Notes: a model not told the origin generated them from the letters alone. DNA of 64,000 nt from Marsupella aquatica (GCA_973895155.1 OZ316896.1:1054001-1118000); one strand, 5' to 3'; counted from the first letter of the stretch, positions 1 through 13,154 are shown. Made by a program: numbers and translations.

Positions 1-184
1 CTGCATCCGATCTGCCCAATGAGTTAACTCAGCTGAAGGGCTCATCGCCGAAGAGACAATCACGTGGCGACGACTAGGACAATTCCTTGAACGATGCCTG
101 CAAACCTCTCCAACCCACCAGCCCCCTCTGATTCGCAAACCTCTCTGGGATGAAATTTTCCACAGTTTCGAGCATTGACGATGT

Positions 185-366
185 GGGTCTGCAGCAAAGG
201 AAAGCTCTAAGTCTTTTGTATGGGTCTGCAGGAAAGAAAAGCTCCAAGTCTTTTGTATGGGTCTGCAGGAAAGAAAAGCTCTAAGTCTTTTGTATGGGTC
301 TGCAGGAAAGGAAAGCTCTGAGTCTTTTGTTTGGGTCTGCAGGAAAGGAAAGGTCTGAGTCTTGTT
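185..366. repeat. 37-bp minisatellite, about 5 units
   Basis: The block beginning gggtctgcag recurs at 185, 222, 259, 296 and 333, so the period is exactly 37 bp. Units differ by a few substitutions and the last decays by about 366. Because 37 is not a multiple of three, the open frames crossing it on the minus strand change register from unit to unit; I regard them as by-products, not genes. Confidence 0.9.
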
Positions 367-689
367 GGATGTAATTTTCCACATTTTCTGTCTGTAGGGG
401 TGTCCGTCTCGTCAATCTCGTGTGGCACTAAGTCTTTCAAGAAACATTCAGTTGTTGACCACTCCTGTAGCTGGTGAGAATTATTTCGGACGCCAGTGGC
501 ATTTTTTATTTACGAACAGGCGATAGTAAAAAAGTAGAATCTGAAGCCGCAATGGTCCACAAGGTTGGTATTTGAAACCCCCATAGATCACATTTCCCAA
601 AATTTTAGTTTATTTGGAACAACTTCATTGTCTTGAACTGAAATGGGGAGGAAAAACTATCAGACTCCCCCATCCCAACGTGACAGTTT

Positions 690-1205
690 TTCTCTAGGTA
701 ACCCAGACCAGGGTGAGCCTTTTTGTAACCCAGACCAGGGTGAGCCTTTTTGTAGGGAACCCAGACCAGGGTGAACCCCCACGGGAACAACTTTATTGTC
801 ATATAATCAAATAATTGTTAGTTTTGGGTATATACTAGAGGAGCCCCCACGGGAACAACTTTATTGTCATATAATCAAATAATTGTTAGTTTTGGGTATA
901 TACTAGAGGAGTAGGTAAGTTACATTTCATTGTTAAATAATTATTAGTTTTGGGTATATACTAACGGAGTAGGTAAGCTCCACTTCATTAAAAAAAGTTA
1001 AAATAAAATTTTGTCAATTTTAGTTGACATTTCATTAGAAAAAATTAAAGTGATTTTTTGGCCATTTTGGTTGATTTCTTCATCAAAACATGAAGAGGGG
1101 TAATATGATGAGGGGTAAATTCTATTTAATTAATTTTTATTGTGTTAGTATGAAATATTGGCCATTTTGGTTGACTTCTTCATCAAAACATGAAGAGGAG
1201 TAAAT
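690..1205. repeat. Cluster of short tandem and direct duplications
   Basis: Three nested duplications lie side by side. A roughly 27-bp unit containing cccagaccagggtga occurs three times at 690-775. A 68-bp unit (starting with acgggaacaac) is repeated at 781 and 849, and its second half recurs more loosely near 938. A segment containing gccattttggttga recurs about 100 bp apart, near 1061 and 1160. The DNA is AT-rich and has no coding signal. The pattern suggests local replication slippage in decayed transposon sequence. Confidence 0.8.
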
Positions 1206-4200
1206 TTTATTAGATTATTTTTTATTGTGTTAGTATGAAAAGCCCCATCTTATTATAAAGTGCCAACTTATATCTACTTTTAAGAGCCTAGATCTAGAGT
1301 GAAGTCTCTAGACAATAACTCTATGGTCATCATGTGCATGGGAAAAATTTGTGACATATGCATGAGAAAAATTGGTGACATGAGTATGATGTATGTCAAC
1401 TGATACATGAAATTTTTTTGTGATAATTTTTAAATATTTACATTAAAAAAATATGACACTATGGCCCCACCACAGCATAGTGCATAGAAGAGGGATGTGC
1501 ATACAAAAAGAGTGACGTGCACATAAAGGAGAATGGTATGTTACATATGACTATTAAAATGATAATTTTTTTTATCATTTCATTAACTTTCAAAGAATAT
1601 AAATAGATAATATATTTTGATAATATATTTATTGTTCTCTCCGCTATTCACTTTCAAAGAACGAGTAATCAGGGCTAGTATATTGTAATGCCTTCAAAGT
1701 CACCCTTCGTGATTGCTCCATAGAGTGACAGTCATCATGTCTTTAGAAATTGGTCAATCCAATTATGGCTCAAGGTATCTTCTGCTTATTTTTCCCCTGC
1801 TTTTTCTTCGTAGCATTTGCCAGTAGTAGGGGTAGATAAGATTTTTCCTAAAATCACGTACTGAAGAATCGCTGGTGCTGTTCCTCCTTTCTAAAGGTGA
1901 ATTGTAACTGTGTCGATCTGATTCCTTCGGAGATGCCTCCGGTATGGGGCCTATGTTCGTTGCAGTTTTCTTTTATTATTTGAAGAGTTTATGCTTGCAA
2001 GTTTTCTCTCTTTTGAAGGGCACCGTATCTTCTGAAGATTCCACTATTACCATTCTGACTTAACCTCTCTACATTTATATTCCACAGCACACAAAACTCT
2101 TTTCAAGTTGAGAAAAAAAAGTACGAATGGTTACTACTGTAGGTTTTCAAGTGCTGCAATTTTTCTACCAACTGAATGATTGGGATTGGGAGGGTGAGTG
2201 GAATGTGGACATTGGCACCACCGTAGTGGCAATAAGTTCGCGCAAATTTTCTTAAAATATATTAAACCACAAAAATGGGACGTTGCAATGAGTGGGCTGA
2301 AAAAACATGCAGGCAGTTTTGGGAAACGGGAAGGAATTTATTCCTGACACTACAGTCTGAAAAACTCAAACTGCCCCAGTCAATGGTGTTTTCTGTTGAA
2401 ATAGATGGGAAACACATGTTGTGCTAATTAACAGCAAAACACTACAAAAGATGGACTGAAAACAAAAATTTGGTTGGAAATTTTTTAATGACCACCCACT
2501 AAAGTAGAGGAAAGTATGCAAGCAAGTAATATAACTTTTTGCTATAAAGAATAGCAGACCAAGTCCCCACTATGGTACCCAGAGTTCTCTCAGCCTGGTG
2601 CAATTTTGAGATGCACATTTGGAGAGCAGCAATTTCCAGAGATCAATTGCAGAGCAGGCATGAGAACAGTAAGTTTTTTCCAGAACCCTTAGGAGAAAAT
2701 ATTGCTGACAAAGAATCTTCCAAGCAACATTGACAGAGAATAGGGAGTGTCAAAACAGTGCCATAAAGGAGATAGGGGCAAGGACTTAAAACTCTTTTAT
2801 GGCCAGGGCATAACTCCTAACAGGCTACCTAAAATACATGCCCCAGAAAAATCCTATATTCCAAAAGTTGTCTTATGGCTGTACTTTGATACACCCTAAT
2901 CAGATAATGAGATATTATTCTTTTTTTTTCTACAATGGAGATAGGGAAATCACCATATTTGAGCAGTTTCAGTGGTCCGCTATTGGGCCTGGCTGTGAGC
3001 AAATTTAACAGGACCGGTTTGCTGGCCCATTTTGAAAACACCAACCATGTCCCGGTCTATGCACCCCAATGTTGTGGCCTGACATTTTTTCATCCCAAGG
3101 CGTATTGCCCACCTCCACAAGCTAGCAGGACAAAGCACGCCAAGACTGAACAACAACTGCAATCAGCCTAGCTCTCACTTTCGACAAACACTATTGTGGC
3201 AAGAGCACTTGATGCTTCGGCTCCTCTTGTGATTCAAACAATGGCTGACCATTCTCGGTGAGTGTGAAAGGCGGGACAGGTGGGAACCAAAGTCCCATCG
3301 AAGAACCCGGATGTGCGGGCACCTCACTGGTTTGCTGAATCTCCCCAATGAATGGTGGGGCTGTTTGGTGTGCACCCAAGGTAGGGCTCTTAGAGTATCC
3401 CCACCTGTAGTGGGGAATGCTTGGCTTTACCGAGACTAGGCTGTAATCAATTACCAGAAATTGAAAAAAACCTGACCGGCAGTAATCCGGAAGATTTTCC
3501 AAGTGTTCTGGGAATAGGATTCAGACTAGAACCTCAACCCAGACCGTCCTTATAGTACCTAAATATGGTACAGACAAAAGTTAATACTGGTGACTTCCCG
3601 GCAGGAGACCATGGAAATAACAGGGACCTCCAGAAATGGTTACACACAAATGGTTACATATAGGTAACCTTCATTCTGACCTCCAGAAATGGTGACACAT
3701 AGGTAACCTTCATTCTGTGCCAAATTGACAAATGGTGGGGAAGCCCTTACTTCATTTGCTACCTGCCCACTTCAAAGGCCTGCATTCAAATCTCTTCTCT
3801 GATTGAGCGGATGCCCCATCTCCACACCAAAAACAATCTCCACCAAGTTGATTCCAGCAGATTAAGAATTGTCATCATAATCACTCAACGACGCCGGCAA
3901 TGGAAGTGGGCACTGTCTTCCTCTGCAACATGAGGTCACCAATCTCACCAGGGAATCCATTGCGTTGGTTCTTCCAGCATTGACATTCTTGCGAGGGTGT
4001 CTGATGACGTCGTGGTGATTAACATAAGTACAGCTTGTACCCAGCAGTATTTGGCTGTTTGGACGTCCGAATTGTGTCAGTTTTGTTCTCGAGAACTGTA
4101 GAGCATTACTGTAGAAGCGCGTAGTACAAAACAACAAACGGAGGACATATGTGAGGACAAATGTGAGGACAAAATGTGAGGACAAAATGTGAGGTCGTGT

Positions 4201-6100
4201 TTCTAGAGTTCCTTCTCGTCGGCTTCATTCTTCTCCTGTAGGATTGGAGGACAAGCAAATTCCGAGAGAAAGTGCGTCCCAGCAACATTGCACAGTATAG
4301 GAGTGGTGACGGGCGGTGATGTCATAACTGAACTCGCATCGTAGAGATTTTAGCGCGTCTGTTGTCTGCGACTCGACCACACTCAGCAAAGTACAATGCC
4401 GCGGATTGGCCTTTTTCTCTTTCTTCTGTCAGCTTTTTTGGGCCCTTTTTTCCCCGTAATCTGGAGCTGAGACCGAAGTACTGACAGGATGATGAACACG
4501 CTCTCGTTCACAGCAACGGATCTACCCGTAAAGCGATCGAAAGATAGCATAATGCACCACCGTCCTCTATATTTGCCTTGAAACATCCTTTCGAGGCAGG
4601 CGCGAAATTTCTAAAGCTTTTTCTTTCTCGCCATGGCCGAATGCTAAAGAGTATATGCTACGAATATTCTCCGGCTAAATTTATTACATTGGAAATTGTG
4701 ATTGGATCTCCCTAGATTTAAGGATGACCATGGGATTCTGGCTATTGAGATCAAGATCTGTGGCTAGATGAGAAACTGGCTAATTAATGGAATAATGGGA
4801 AACTTCATAGAAAGGTGGAATCTAACAAAATTTTGCCACTACAAACAATGCTGGTAGAGTGAGTAGACATGCACCACCGTCCTCCAAATTGGCATAGAGG
4901 AGCATCACTCTTTGTTCATCACATAGAGGAGCATCAGTCTTTGTTTGTGTACCTCCTCCTTAACCACAAGTTCCCTTATAAAAGGAGAAGTGTCCAATAT
5001 TTTTCACTTTTCACATTTATCTCTTTTAGGGTGAGACTTTGCTCCACAATTTTAGGAGAATGATACTAAAAATGGTGAAACCTTGTGGATTTTGTCATGG
5101 ACAGTAGCGCTCTAACCACAAGTTCCCATATAAAGTGCTATTAGGTAAATGGTGAGTACCATCCTGCCCCGTTTTGGGCTCCATCCCGCCCCATTTTGGG
5201 CTCCATCCCCAACCATGGGAGTCCCCAACCAGTCTTCACTGTAGGTCCTTATTCTAGCTTTCAACTGCACTTTAATTACAGTAGATAGATGGGTAACTTG
5301 TGGTACTCATTTCATGTATACAATTGTATGTAAGGATAATCAAACATTACAATGATATAATCTTACATGATATATCCATGATATATATCAAACTGCCAAC
5401 AGAGCAAAAATAATGAGATGACAATGATTCAAAATCTAGTTTGGTGACCTGGAAAGCCTGAACTGTTTTCAATTGAATAATGGTCCTTAAAGATCGCGGC
5501 CCCTGTTATAGTGGGAGCTGCGGTTTAATCATTGCCAACCTTTCTGGGTCTCATTATGGGTTTCACACCACAACACAACGTCCACTACCCACAATTTGAT
5601 AGCTGTCGTTAAATCTAGGGAAATATAAGGGTGAGGAATAAATGTAGGAATTTTATGGAAGGAACCCCACACAGGGTCTATTCTCCACAATTTGACAGCT
5701 CTCCTTACATGTAGGTAGATGTACTGGTCAAAAATACATCTATGAAATTTATGTTAGGACTATTCTTAGGATCTCCATTGGCCACCCCATGAAATTTTAA
5801 AAATCCTTAAAGATTACCCTAATCATCATAGCGTACATCAAGGTCATCTACTGGACTGGATTGTAGCTGACACTGGATGAAGGGCTCCCTCCTCTATCAT
5901 TGGTATACCATAGTGCCATACTAGTGGTTCGAGCAATAAGTATCTAATAACTTAAAAACTTAATTGGGGTCCTTCGACAACAAGAGCTTAATTGTGGACT
6001 GTTCTCACTGTATTTGAAGTTGCATTTTCAATGCAAATCCATCCATCCTAGCTGCCATTGGAGTACCCAACATTGGGGAAATACCCAACGAATCCTATAC
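1206..6100. other. AT-rich intergenic region with small tandem repeats
   Basis: I recognise no gene here. Visible structure: a near-duplicated segment at about 3600-3720 (cctccagaaatggt twice), a 12-13 bp repeat (gtgaggacaaa, four units) at about 4148-4195, a roughly 32-bp duplication (catagaggagcatca) at 4895-4960, and a 22-bp duplication (ccattttgggctccatcc type) at 5162-5212. Short open frames occur on both strands, but none shows a domain, biased composition or splice-supported continuation. At 4396 a 24-codon plus-strand frame reads like a signal peptide but stops at once, so it is not called. Confidence 0.6.
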
Positions 6101-6107
6101 TTTGAGG

Positions 6108-6235
6108 GCGAGTGAATTAAACCACAGGGAGAGAGAGAGGATTAAACCAGGGTCACAAAGGTGTCAACTAGCGACAGGAGATAATGAAAATCTGAACTTA
6201 CAATATTATACCTCCACTAGCTTCATCTTACATTC
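6108..6235 (-). mobile_element. SINE-like fragment (relative of the 24.6-kb element)
   Basis: This stretch shares gagaggattaaacca and the following caggagataat block with 24,630-24,690, in the same order and spacing. The minus-strand reading gives a Pol III B-box-like TGGTTTAATCC. The tRNA-like A-box end is not evident here, so this looks like a partial or diverged copy. Its identity with the 24.6-kb element is seen in the sequence; the SINE label is inferred from that better copy. Confidence 0.4.
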
Positions 6236-9200
6236 AATATATGAGGATAGAAGGATGTCATGCCTACGTACTACAGTAGAGATTCTGTTTTGGGGAATTG
6301 GATCCAACCCAGTTACATTAGCACCTTTTGGCATCACTGTTTCTTTCCTTGTGTCAATGTTTTCTGAACTGTTTGAATATTTATTTTTTTGGACATTTGC
6401 AAGGAAGTCAGCATGACCAGTAAGTCAACATCAATGTGAAGCTCAGTCCATTATGGAAATCACCAGTGAATTACTTTCTCTTTTTCTTCATATTGACAAA
6501 AACCGTTAGCCATATCGTATATTGATCAGACAGTTATTTGCTCTCGCTTCATACTTTCAATTTCGAACCTCTCAATCAAGCTGATGAGATGCACCACTGC
6601 TCGCCTTTCTCTCCACTTTCTTTCTGCACTGCCAGGCAACGAGCTGCCCAAGTCGGAGATGTTGCTATTCGCTTTGCAAAGCTCGAAGCCCAAAACCTCC
6701 TTCGCATCCTGCGATTGTTTTGAAAGGCATTCGTGAGTGTGGATATTTCCTGACATTCAAGATCCAGGTTTCCACGTTTTTGTTACAGTGCTATTCTCTA
6801 TAGAACAAAGTTGTCAGAATTTACCCATGGCAGACCAGTAATTTGGTAGCGTGCTCTCTCTACCAACGAATCGATACAACTACAGATTATTAGTTTCAAA
6901 CAGTGAACGAGTAGTTTGTATCCCTGCGAAGAGACAACACACGGAATAGAGCTCCATGCAATGAACGGATTCGAACTGGAAGATTCTGCTCTGCCCTCAG
7001 AGCAGCACCACGAGACATTGGAAGATATTATTATAGGGTCGCTGAACAGCTCAGGGCAATCGCCAAGTCCCTCGAAGCATCAGGGACAGAACTAATCGAG
7101 ACAAGACATACAATTTTCCCTGTGCGCTCCGTGAGCTCCACACTGGACTGGCATGGGCTGACCTTGGGAACAACTATTTTTAGTGGTCATGGGTTTATCC
7201 GCACATCTCTTTTTTCCAGGTTGTACCTAGTTTCCACTCCTATCTGGCAACTGATATGGTTGCCTGCAACATACGGTGTATTTATTGACGATTGACACTC
7301 ATGCCAAAGTGCTGAAATCGGGCACGAGCTCACGCTCCATGCAATTTGAGTGACACGCGATCGAGGGTAGAAGCACACGAATAGTGAGACTATGTGAACA
7401 CCGCTTTCATGTCCACAGTTTCGCTTTCACCAAATGGCGGAGTTAAGCAGAGTCAGGATGCGCGCAAGCGGCCTTTCAACTGCGACCATACTCAATCGTC
7501 GTAACGGGCAGAAGCACACGTGAGCTGTCTCCAAAACGCACATCTAAGTTGGGCAAGAGAATTCCCGTGATTGTTACGGAAGTTGGAATAGCAGTTACAG
7601 AAACAATTGAACGCAACGTCAATCATTCACACTGGTTGCCTATAGAGGCTGGCAAGGTGACGGCAGCCGGGACCTGCTCTGAAGTGTATTGGAAGGCCCC
7701 TGTGGTGCTTTACCAAACCCAGCGAAAATTGAGGGGCTCACGTCAAGCGGCCGGAGTGTCTTCACCAGTGTGCCTTAATCTCATCACTAAACGGCCAGGA
7801 ACGCGGTAGATGGAAATCCACAAAGTCGCCTTGGTCACGTCTCTGACCCCTTCGTGCCAATTGGGAAGGACCCTGTCAAGGGTCGGAGCAGTTGTTGGTC
7901 ACGACACTGGACCACGACTCGCCGAAAAGCTAAAGAAACAGTACCAAAACGCGTTGTACAGGCAGCGCAAACACTTGGTCACTCAGAAAGTGGAAAGTGC
8001 AGGAACGAAGCCCCACGTCAAGAAGTTAAAAACCGTTGCTCACGGCTAGGACAGTAAAGCGCCGAAATGCAGGCAAACCACAAAAAGTGAAAATAACGGG
8101 GACAGTACTGTGACGTTCCAGATAAACAAAGAGGCCTATACCTTCACACATGCGATTTCAAAATTGCTTCAATCTCAAGGTGCAGAAAACCCTTGTAATT
8201 AAGAGGAGTTTGGGAGGACAGTGAAGCCCCCAACGGCAGGCAAACTAGGAGAAGTGAATATAATGGGACAGCAATGTGACACATCTTATTGAGAGTTCCG
8301 GATAAACACAGAGGGGTATACCTTCGCACATGCGATTTCACGCTAGTTCAAAATTGCTTCAAGCTTGTCAAGGTGCAGAAAACCCTTGTAATTAAGAGGA
8401 GTTTGGGAAAGACACTAATCCACGCGAACCCAGCGCACAATGAATGTATTTCGGAACTGGAATATGAAAGGGTCGCTTTGGTGGAACCATGAGCCAAAAA
8501 TAAACCAGACAGCAGAAAATTTGAGCAGTCGCTGAGACGCTCGCTCTGCCGTCAGTCAACCCTACTCTCAAGAACAGGTTTAACTACATTTGCTCCAATC
8601 CTACAAACTAGCACTACTGAAGTCTAAGGCTAACTCTTGTGTACGGGAAAACATATGTGTACCACATCACCTCATGCAACGGTATCTACAAAGCATCGGA
8701 GTGTGTTCATGAACATCAACGAGCGGCTCCTCCTTTGATAGGACCAACCGTCGGTCGCCCTCCATGCTCCAGCGCGTGTATCGGAGATGGATCCTCTAAG
8801 AAAGGTCGATGTGCAACGAACTGAAAATCTCCACCCAAATACTTGATGTCCGTATCATTCCAGGGCTAACGACTGAACAGAATGGTTTTCCAACTCTACA
8901 TTGGATTCAGGTCGCATTTTCTACGCAGCTTTACTGGATGTTCCCTGTCAATCAGGCGACGTTCGATCGTTGACGGCAGGGGAAGCCCAAAGAAGGGAAA
9001 TGTAACATGTACACAGCACCTACGCGGGGACGAGAATTGTTCAATTCTACTGACTACTTCGGAACTGAGTTGGAGAACGGAAAACACACGAACTTGGAAC
9101 CAGAAACTCCGCGAGTTTCTGGTCTATGACAACTGGCCGACCAAATTCCTCCAGCTTTCGTTCCGTGAAGTCGTCGTAGCCCGTGGAGAGAGGAGTAAAT

Positions 9201-9260
9201 GTACAGCAGTCCCGCTACTCCTGAAAGTTGGAACGAAGCCTCGTCTTTTGCAGCCCCCTA
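6236..9260. other. Intergenic region, no recognised gene
   Basis: Base composition is more balanced than to the left, and short open frames occur on both strands (for example 6526-6756 minus, 76 codons with an ATG and a charged C-terminal half; 6961-7095 plus, 44 codons). None matches a family I know. The clearest structure is the internal duplication at 8118-8412, listed separately. The stretch at 8880-9260 lies just beyond the stop codon of the calmodulin-like gene and may include its 3' UTR. Confidence 0.5.
8118..8412. repeat. Tandem duplication, about 175-bp spacing
   Basis: A block with gataaaca-aagagg, cacatgcgatttca, aaattgcttcaa and cttgtaattaagaggag occurs at about 8118-8215 and again at about 8293-8412. 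The second copy carries two small insertions (about 7-8 bp each). Similarity is high, so the duplication is fairly recent. No coding role is apparent. Confidence 0.75.
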
Positions 9261-9944
9261 TTAATGGAAAGCATTAGACGACATCAACTCCTTGAACTCC
9301 TGAAAGTCCACCTTCCCATTACCGTCCGCATCGACTCCCTTGATCATCTGCTGACACTTCTTATAACTATGTCCTTCTTTCATGCCCAGGCTCTTCAACA
9401 CCATCTGCAATTCCTCCACGCTGATGAATCCGTCATTGTTCTTGTCGAAGACTCCGAAAGCGGACAGGAGATGCTTCTCGTGTTCCTCCTCTTGAGCCTG
9501 TTCATCCGAAGCCTGATCCTCGCCAGAGAGGGACGAGTAAAGTTTATAAAACTCATCAAAGCCCACAGACCCATTGCAATCCTCGTCGACAGCCGTCACC
9601 AAGGCTTTCACCTCCTTGTCCGACATGGAAAATCCAAGTCTCTTCATGAACGTTTTCAATTCGTCAGAGCATATCTCGCCATCATTATTCACATCGAATT
9701 GCTCGAACACCTTCTTCATCTCCGCAGCGGTGGGAACGTGGCTCCTCGTTCTAGACAGGGAAGTCTTGCCACTCTCCTCACCCCCTCCTCTCGCCAACGA
9801 CGACCCATTACTCCTCGTGACGGCCGATGGTTTGGAACCACCGCCGCCCGCACTCGGATTCGACTCTGCAACTGACACAATTGAACTCTGCAACCACTTC
9901 TTATCGAGCAGATTGAAGGGAAACATCCTCTGTATGTGATCCAT
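9261..9944 (-). CDS. Calmodulin-like protein, four EF-hands (227 aa)
   Basis: Calcium sensor that should bind Ca2+ and then target proteins; CML family. The ATG at 9942-9944 gives MDHIQRMF and a single uninterrupted exon ending in TAA at 9261-9263. The frame is open further upstream but has no ATG before this one. The first ~70 residues are low-complexity, Ser/Gly-rich and basic, and not conserved in the family. Four EF-hand loops follow: 84-95 (DVNNDGEICSDE), 120-131 (DEDCNGSVGFDE), 167-178 (DKNNDGFISVEE) and 205-216 (DADGNGKVDFQE). Each keeps D at position 1, G at 6 and E at 12, so all four should bind calcium. An acidic linker (about 141-156) separates the two EF pairs. Plant CMLs are often intronless, as here. 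The subfamily (CML number) cannot be assigned by eye. Antisense open frames over it are shadows. Confidence 0.95.
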   Translation of the reverse strand: MDHIQRMFPFNLLDKKWLQSSIVSVAESNPSAGGGGSKPSAVTRSNGSSLARGGGEESGKTSLSRTRSHVPTAAEMKKVFEQFDVNNDGEICSDELKTFMKRLGFSMSDKEVKALVTAVDEDCNGSVGFDEFYKLYSSLSGEDQASDEQAQEEEHEKHLLSAFGVFDKNNDGFISVEELQMVLKSLGMKEGHSYKKCQQMIKGVDADGNGKVDFQEFKELMSSNAFH

Positions 9945-10288
9945 CTCGCCTATCGATGTACCTACGCTAAAGCTCCTACCTCCACGCAGATACAACCTCC
10001 TCTCCTGAAAAAATGTTCTCCTGAACTTCAGGGCACAACCATGGATTGTAGCAGCTCAACTATAAACTACTCCAGATTGCTCAATGCTCAACCTACACAG
10101 ATACGCATCGCAGGAGGACAATTACAATGGCCACAGCCAACTGGTAGATGGGGGAGACAAAACTCGAACCACGCACCGGAGAATCACAGCTCCATCCTCA
10201 TCACCACAGTCGAGCTCTCAGCACTGAGCAGAGCAGACAATAGAGGGATTGGGGCAGCGACAACTTTCAGGGGGCGCAAGGCTGCTTG

Positions 10289-10296
10289 CTTTTATA
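10289..10296 (-). promoter_or_regulatory. TATA box of the calmodulin-like gene
   Basis: The minus strand reads GCGCTATAAAAGCAAGC, a textbook plant TATA element. A start site about 30 bp downstream (near 10,258) would give a leader of roughly 315 nt before the ATG at 9944. No intron signal is needed in that leader. The sequence match is direct; its use is inferred. Confidence 0.7.
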
Positions 10297-10359
10297 GCGC
10301 GGCAGTTTCCGTGTGGAGAATTGACGCGGAGTTGCATCTAATGTATTAAATATATGTAC

Positions 10360-12800
10360 GCGGCCGATAGCGTAGGCTTTTCGGCGTCGGAGCCTCTCAA
10401 ACCGAAAATGGGTTTTTGTAGTCCATGCAAAATCGAGAAAGTGTCCTGCTAATTGCACATTTAATTGCACATTTAATTGCGCATCAAATTGTAGCAACTG
10501 AATAGCTACAAGGAGCAACAAAATGTAGCCACTGGATAGTTACAAGGAGCAACACTCACTACCATACAAAGAATCATAGGGTTTATCATAGTATGAAAAA
10601 CCTAATCCACATATGGCTCCTGCACATTAATGCCGCAACCTTAAACTTAAAAGGAACAATGCTCAATAATATAAAAGAACAAGCAGGTTTATCATAGTCA
10701 TATCCTTTTTCCAGGATGAGCATGCTATATTGGTGAATCCCTATTCCAGTATTCAAACTTCTTTTCTTGTGTATTTTAATTCAATGTGTCTTACCAAGGT
10801 GTATCCCTTGTATACCTGTAGATTTTGAATTTAATCTGGCACCCCTCTAAATTTTTCAATCTTTGATATACTTTTGATCATCCACCCTTTAACAAAGGGT
10901 ACTTAAGTTCTAGCCCTTATTCTGATGAGTGACGAAGAAATGATCTAACTAAAGTACACTCCTCATGTCTTTAAGTTCTATTCATAGTTTTGTGTCCTAA
11001 ATTTATGGTTTTAATTCATTTGAGTATCAACCTAAGATAAATACATAAATATCTTTACTGGTATATAGTATGTGCAGAACCAAATACCATAGACTTAAAT
11101 TTTTCCTGTTCATTATTACTTTTGTTTATGTGTACTTTTACTCTTGTACTTTATGTGCACAACTTTTCAATGTAATGCTTCTTAATCAATGTCTTATTTA
11201 TATTTGTCACAAAAAAATTAGATCACCTGTATTTCACTAAAAAATTTAAACTTTTTGCTAGAGGACAAAATAATTTTTCATGTTCCAGGATGAGTATGCT
11301 ATATGCTATATCATAGTATGAAAAAATTGATTCACCAGATGGGCGATTGCACTTCAAAATGTTGCAACTCTATACTTAAAAACTAACAACACTCAGTGAT
11401 ATAAAAGAATATTGTGTTTGTCATAGCATGGAAATTCCATTCAACCGATGGACTATTGTCGCATAGCAGAGTACTTTTTGATGTGCAATACTCATATGGC
11501 AAAAGTGAGTGTAAAGGAGACATGGGAAAGGGGGTTTGAATGTCTTCCTCTATATTTATGCTCAAAGAATGGGCGCTTGGGCTACTCTACCCAAACACAA
11601 CTATAAGATGCCTCCACCCTAGGGCGTCGTATCTTGCTAGGACGTATGCCCCTACCGAGGATCTAGTCTACACCTACATACTTTTGATGTTTCTATTTGA
11701 GAGATTTTTGTCTCTCTATTAGGTCCTGGTTCTTTCTCTCATCTATGTGGTTTCACGAACAGCTCAACACTTCCTATTTCTCAAGGCGTTTTTGGGTTAC
11801 GTCCATTGAGAGTCTAAGCCATGGAACTTGATTACCTTAACACTTAGCTACTCATAGCCTAGGGGCCAAGTGCATTTGGAACTCTGGTCCCGGCGTTTTA
11901 GAACAAACTTGGGACAAGCTACGCTAATTGGGCCATGGATATGTCCTCGGGTACGTGGGGGAGCATGGGCTGCACCAGAAGAGGGACTATTTTGGACGAA
12001 CAATGGGTGTTGGCTCTGGCTTTGGCTTATGGCAAGGCCACACAGGCCAGGGAGGACCTATTCGCTGACCTACTTACCAATGTTGTTGAGCTTGAGTTAG
12101 GATGCTAGCCTTGGAATGCCTAGATCTTTTGGGTTACTTACTGGAGTGCTTGGTTGCTTGCAAAGACAACGAGGACCTTTGAGAGACGATAGGGAGCAAG
12201 TGCAACTTCGTATGGGAGTGACCGCCAGGGGTGAAAGAGGCATCAAGTTGCTTGCTCAAGGAGTTTTGTGGAGGCGTTTGGGCACCAAAGACACTTAGGC
12301 GTGGGTGCTGGGATTGGTGAGGGCGCTGGGTGGCTAGGTCCACCACTGCATAGCACCCTTGGCACTTTTGGGTTCGTGGGCGGCCTGGTTCTCATTGTTG
12401 GCCAATCACTTCCTTGCTGTGGATCGGCCTTTCTTACTTTCATCTCATATGGAGGTTGAGGAGGGTTCCCTCTCATTTCAGGTTCATTTACGAGACGCAT
12501 GGTCCTTACTACCGGATCTTGTTACCTTCTTTTCATGAGTTTTTATTCTTGGACCCTCTCCGTCTTCAGGTTGACCTTGTTGAGTATATGCACACTTTCA
12601 TGCTCTCTAGCATACTCGCCGAGGCACCTGAAATGGACCAAGCTCAGATTCTTTCTTTCAGGAGGGAAAGGTGCTGGAGGGTGACTACCATCCCTCATCT
12701 GCAGATGTCTTCAAAGGAGTTCTCGACCGCCACTTCTTGTAAGTCTTTTCACCCTCTTCTTGTAAGTCTATTCACTTGATTCACATGTGGGAAACCTTGT
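10360..12800. other. Intergenic, dispersed repeats
   Basis: No gene recognised. Short tandem repeats sit at 10,450-10,555 (14-bp ttaattgcacat type, then a 37-bp unit containing tacaaggagcaac). Two related blocks at about 10,545-10,725 and 11,283-11,460 share ccaggatgag, tcatagtatgaaaaa and ataaaagaa in similar order; a third relative lies near 15,045-15,140. The segment 11,860-12,780 is more GC-balanced and open in several frames on both strands, but I see no protein motif; it may be the interior of a decayed transposon. Confidence 0.5.
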
Positions 12801-12825
12801 GATGCTATAGGGGTCCCACTTGCTA

Positions 12826-12975
12826 ATTTAGTTAGGACATTGGATGTGGCCTATTAGCTCTTGTCACATTTTCCAATGTGGGCACTAGTCCTTGAGTCCA
12901 CTTGGTGATTTAGTTAGAACATTGGATGTGACCTATTAGCTCTTGTCACATTTTCCAATGTGGGCACTACTACTT
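12826..12975. repeat. 82-bp tandem duplication with internal hairpins
   Basis: The blocks starting atttagttaggacattgg (12,826) and atttagttagaacattgg (12,908) are two copies of one 82-bp unit. Each contains acattggatgtg followed about 20 bp later by cacattttccaatgt, an imperfect inverted repeat that could fold as a hairpin. This arrangement is common in retrotransposon ends, but I find no matching partner in the window. Confidence 0.7.
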
Positions 12976-13154
12976 CAGTTTGCACTCATCAGTGTTTGAC
13001 ACTTTTCCCCTTATCTTCTTCAATTTTTAGGATTGCATTTGTTTTTCTTTTTCCTTGTTTGGTGTTTGTCCTTGTTGAACCTCTTTTTCTTTCCTTTTTT
13101 TGTATTTTTTTCCCTGATTTATAAACTCTGACACACTTTTACAAATATCTATAC

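Noticed and set aside
4396-4470. 24-residue signal-peptide-like plus-strand frame
   Set aside because: Stops after 24 codons; a donor-like gtaatc is present, but no following exon with coding character was found.
6945-7010. tRNA-like minus-strand sequence (GCTCTGAGGGCAGAGC, then CAGTTCGAATCC)
   Set aside because: An anticodon-like hairpin and a T-loop-like motif are present, but the T stem does not pair and no acceptor or D arm can be drawn.
9228-9939. Plus-strand frames of 215 and 121 codons over the calmodulin-like gene
   Set aside because: Antisense shadows of a strongly biased EF-hand coding sequence; no domain of their own.
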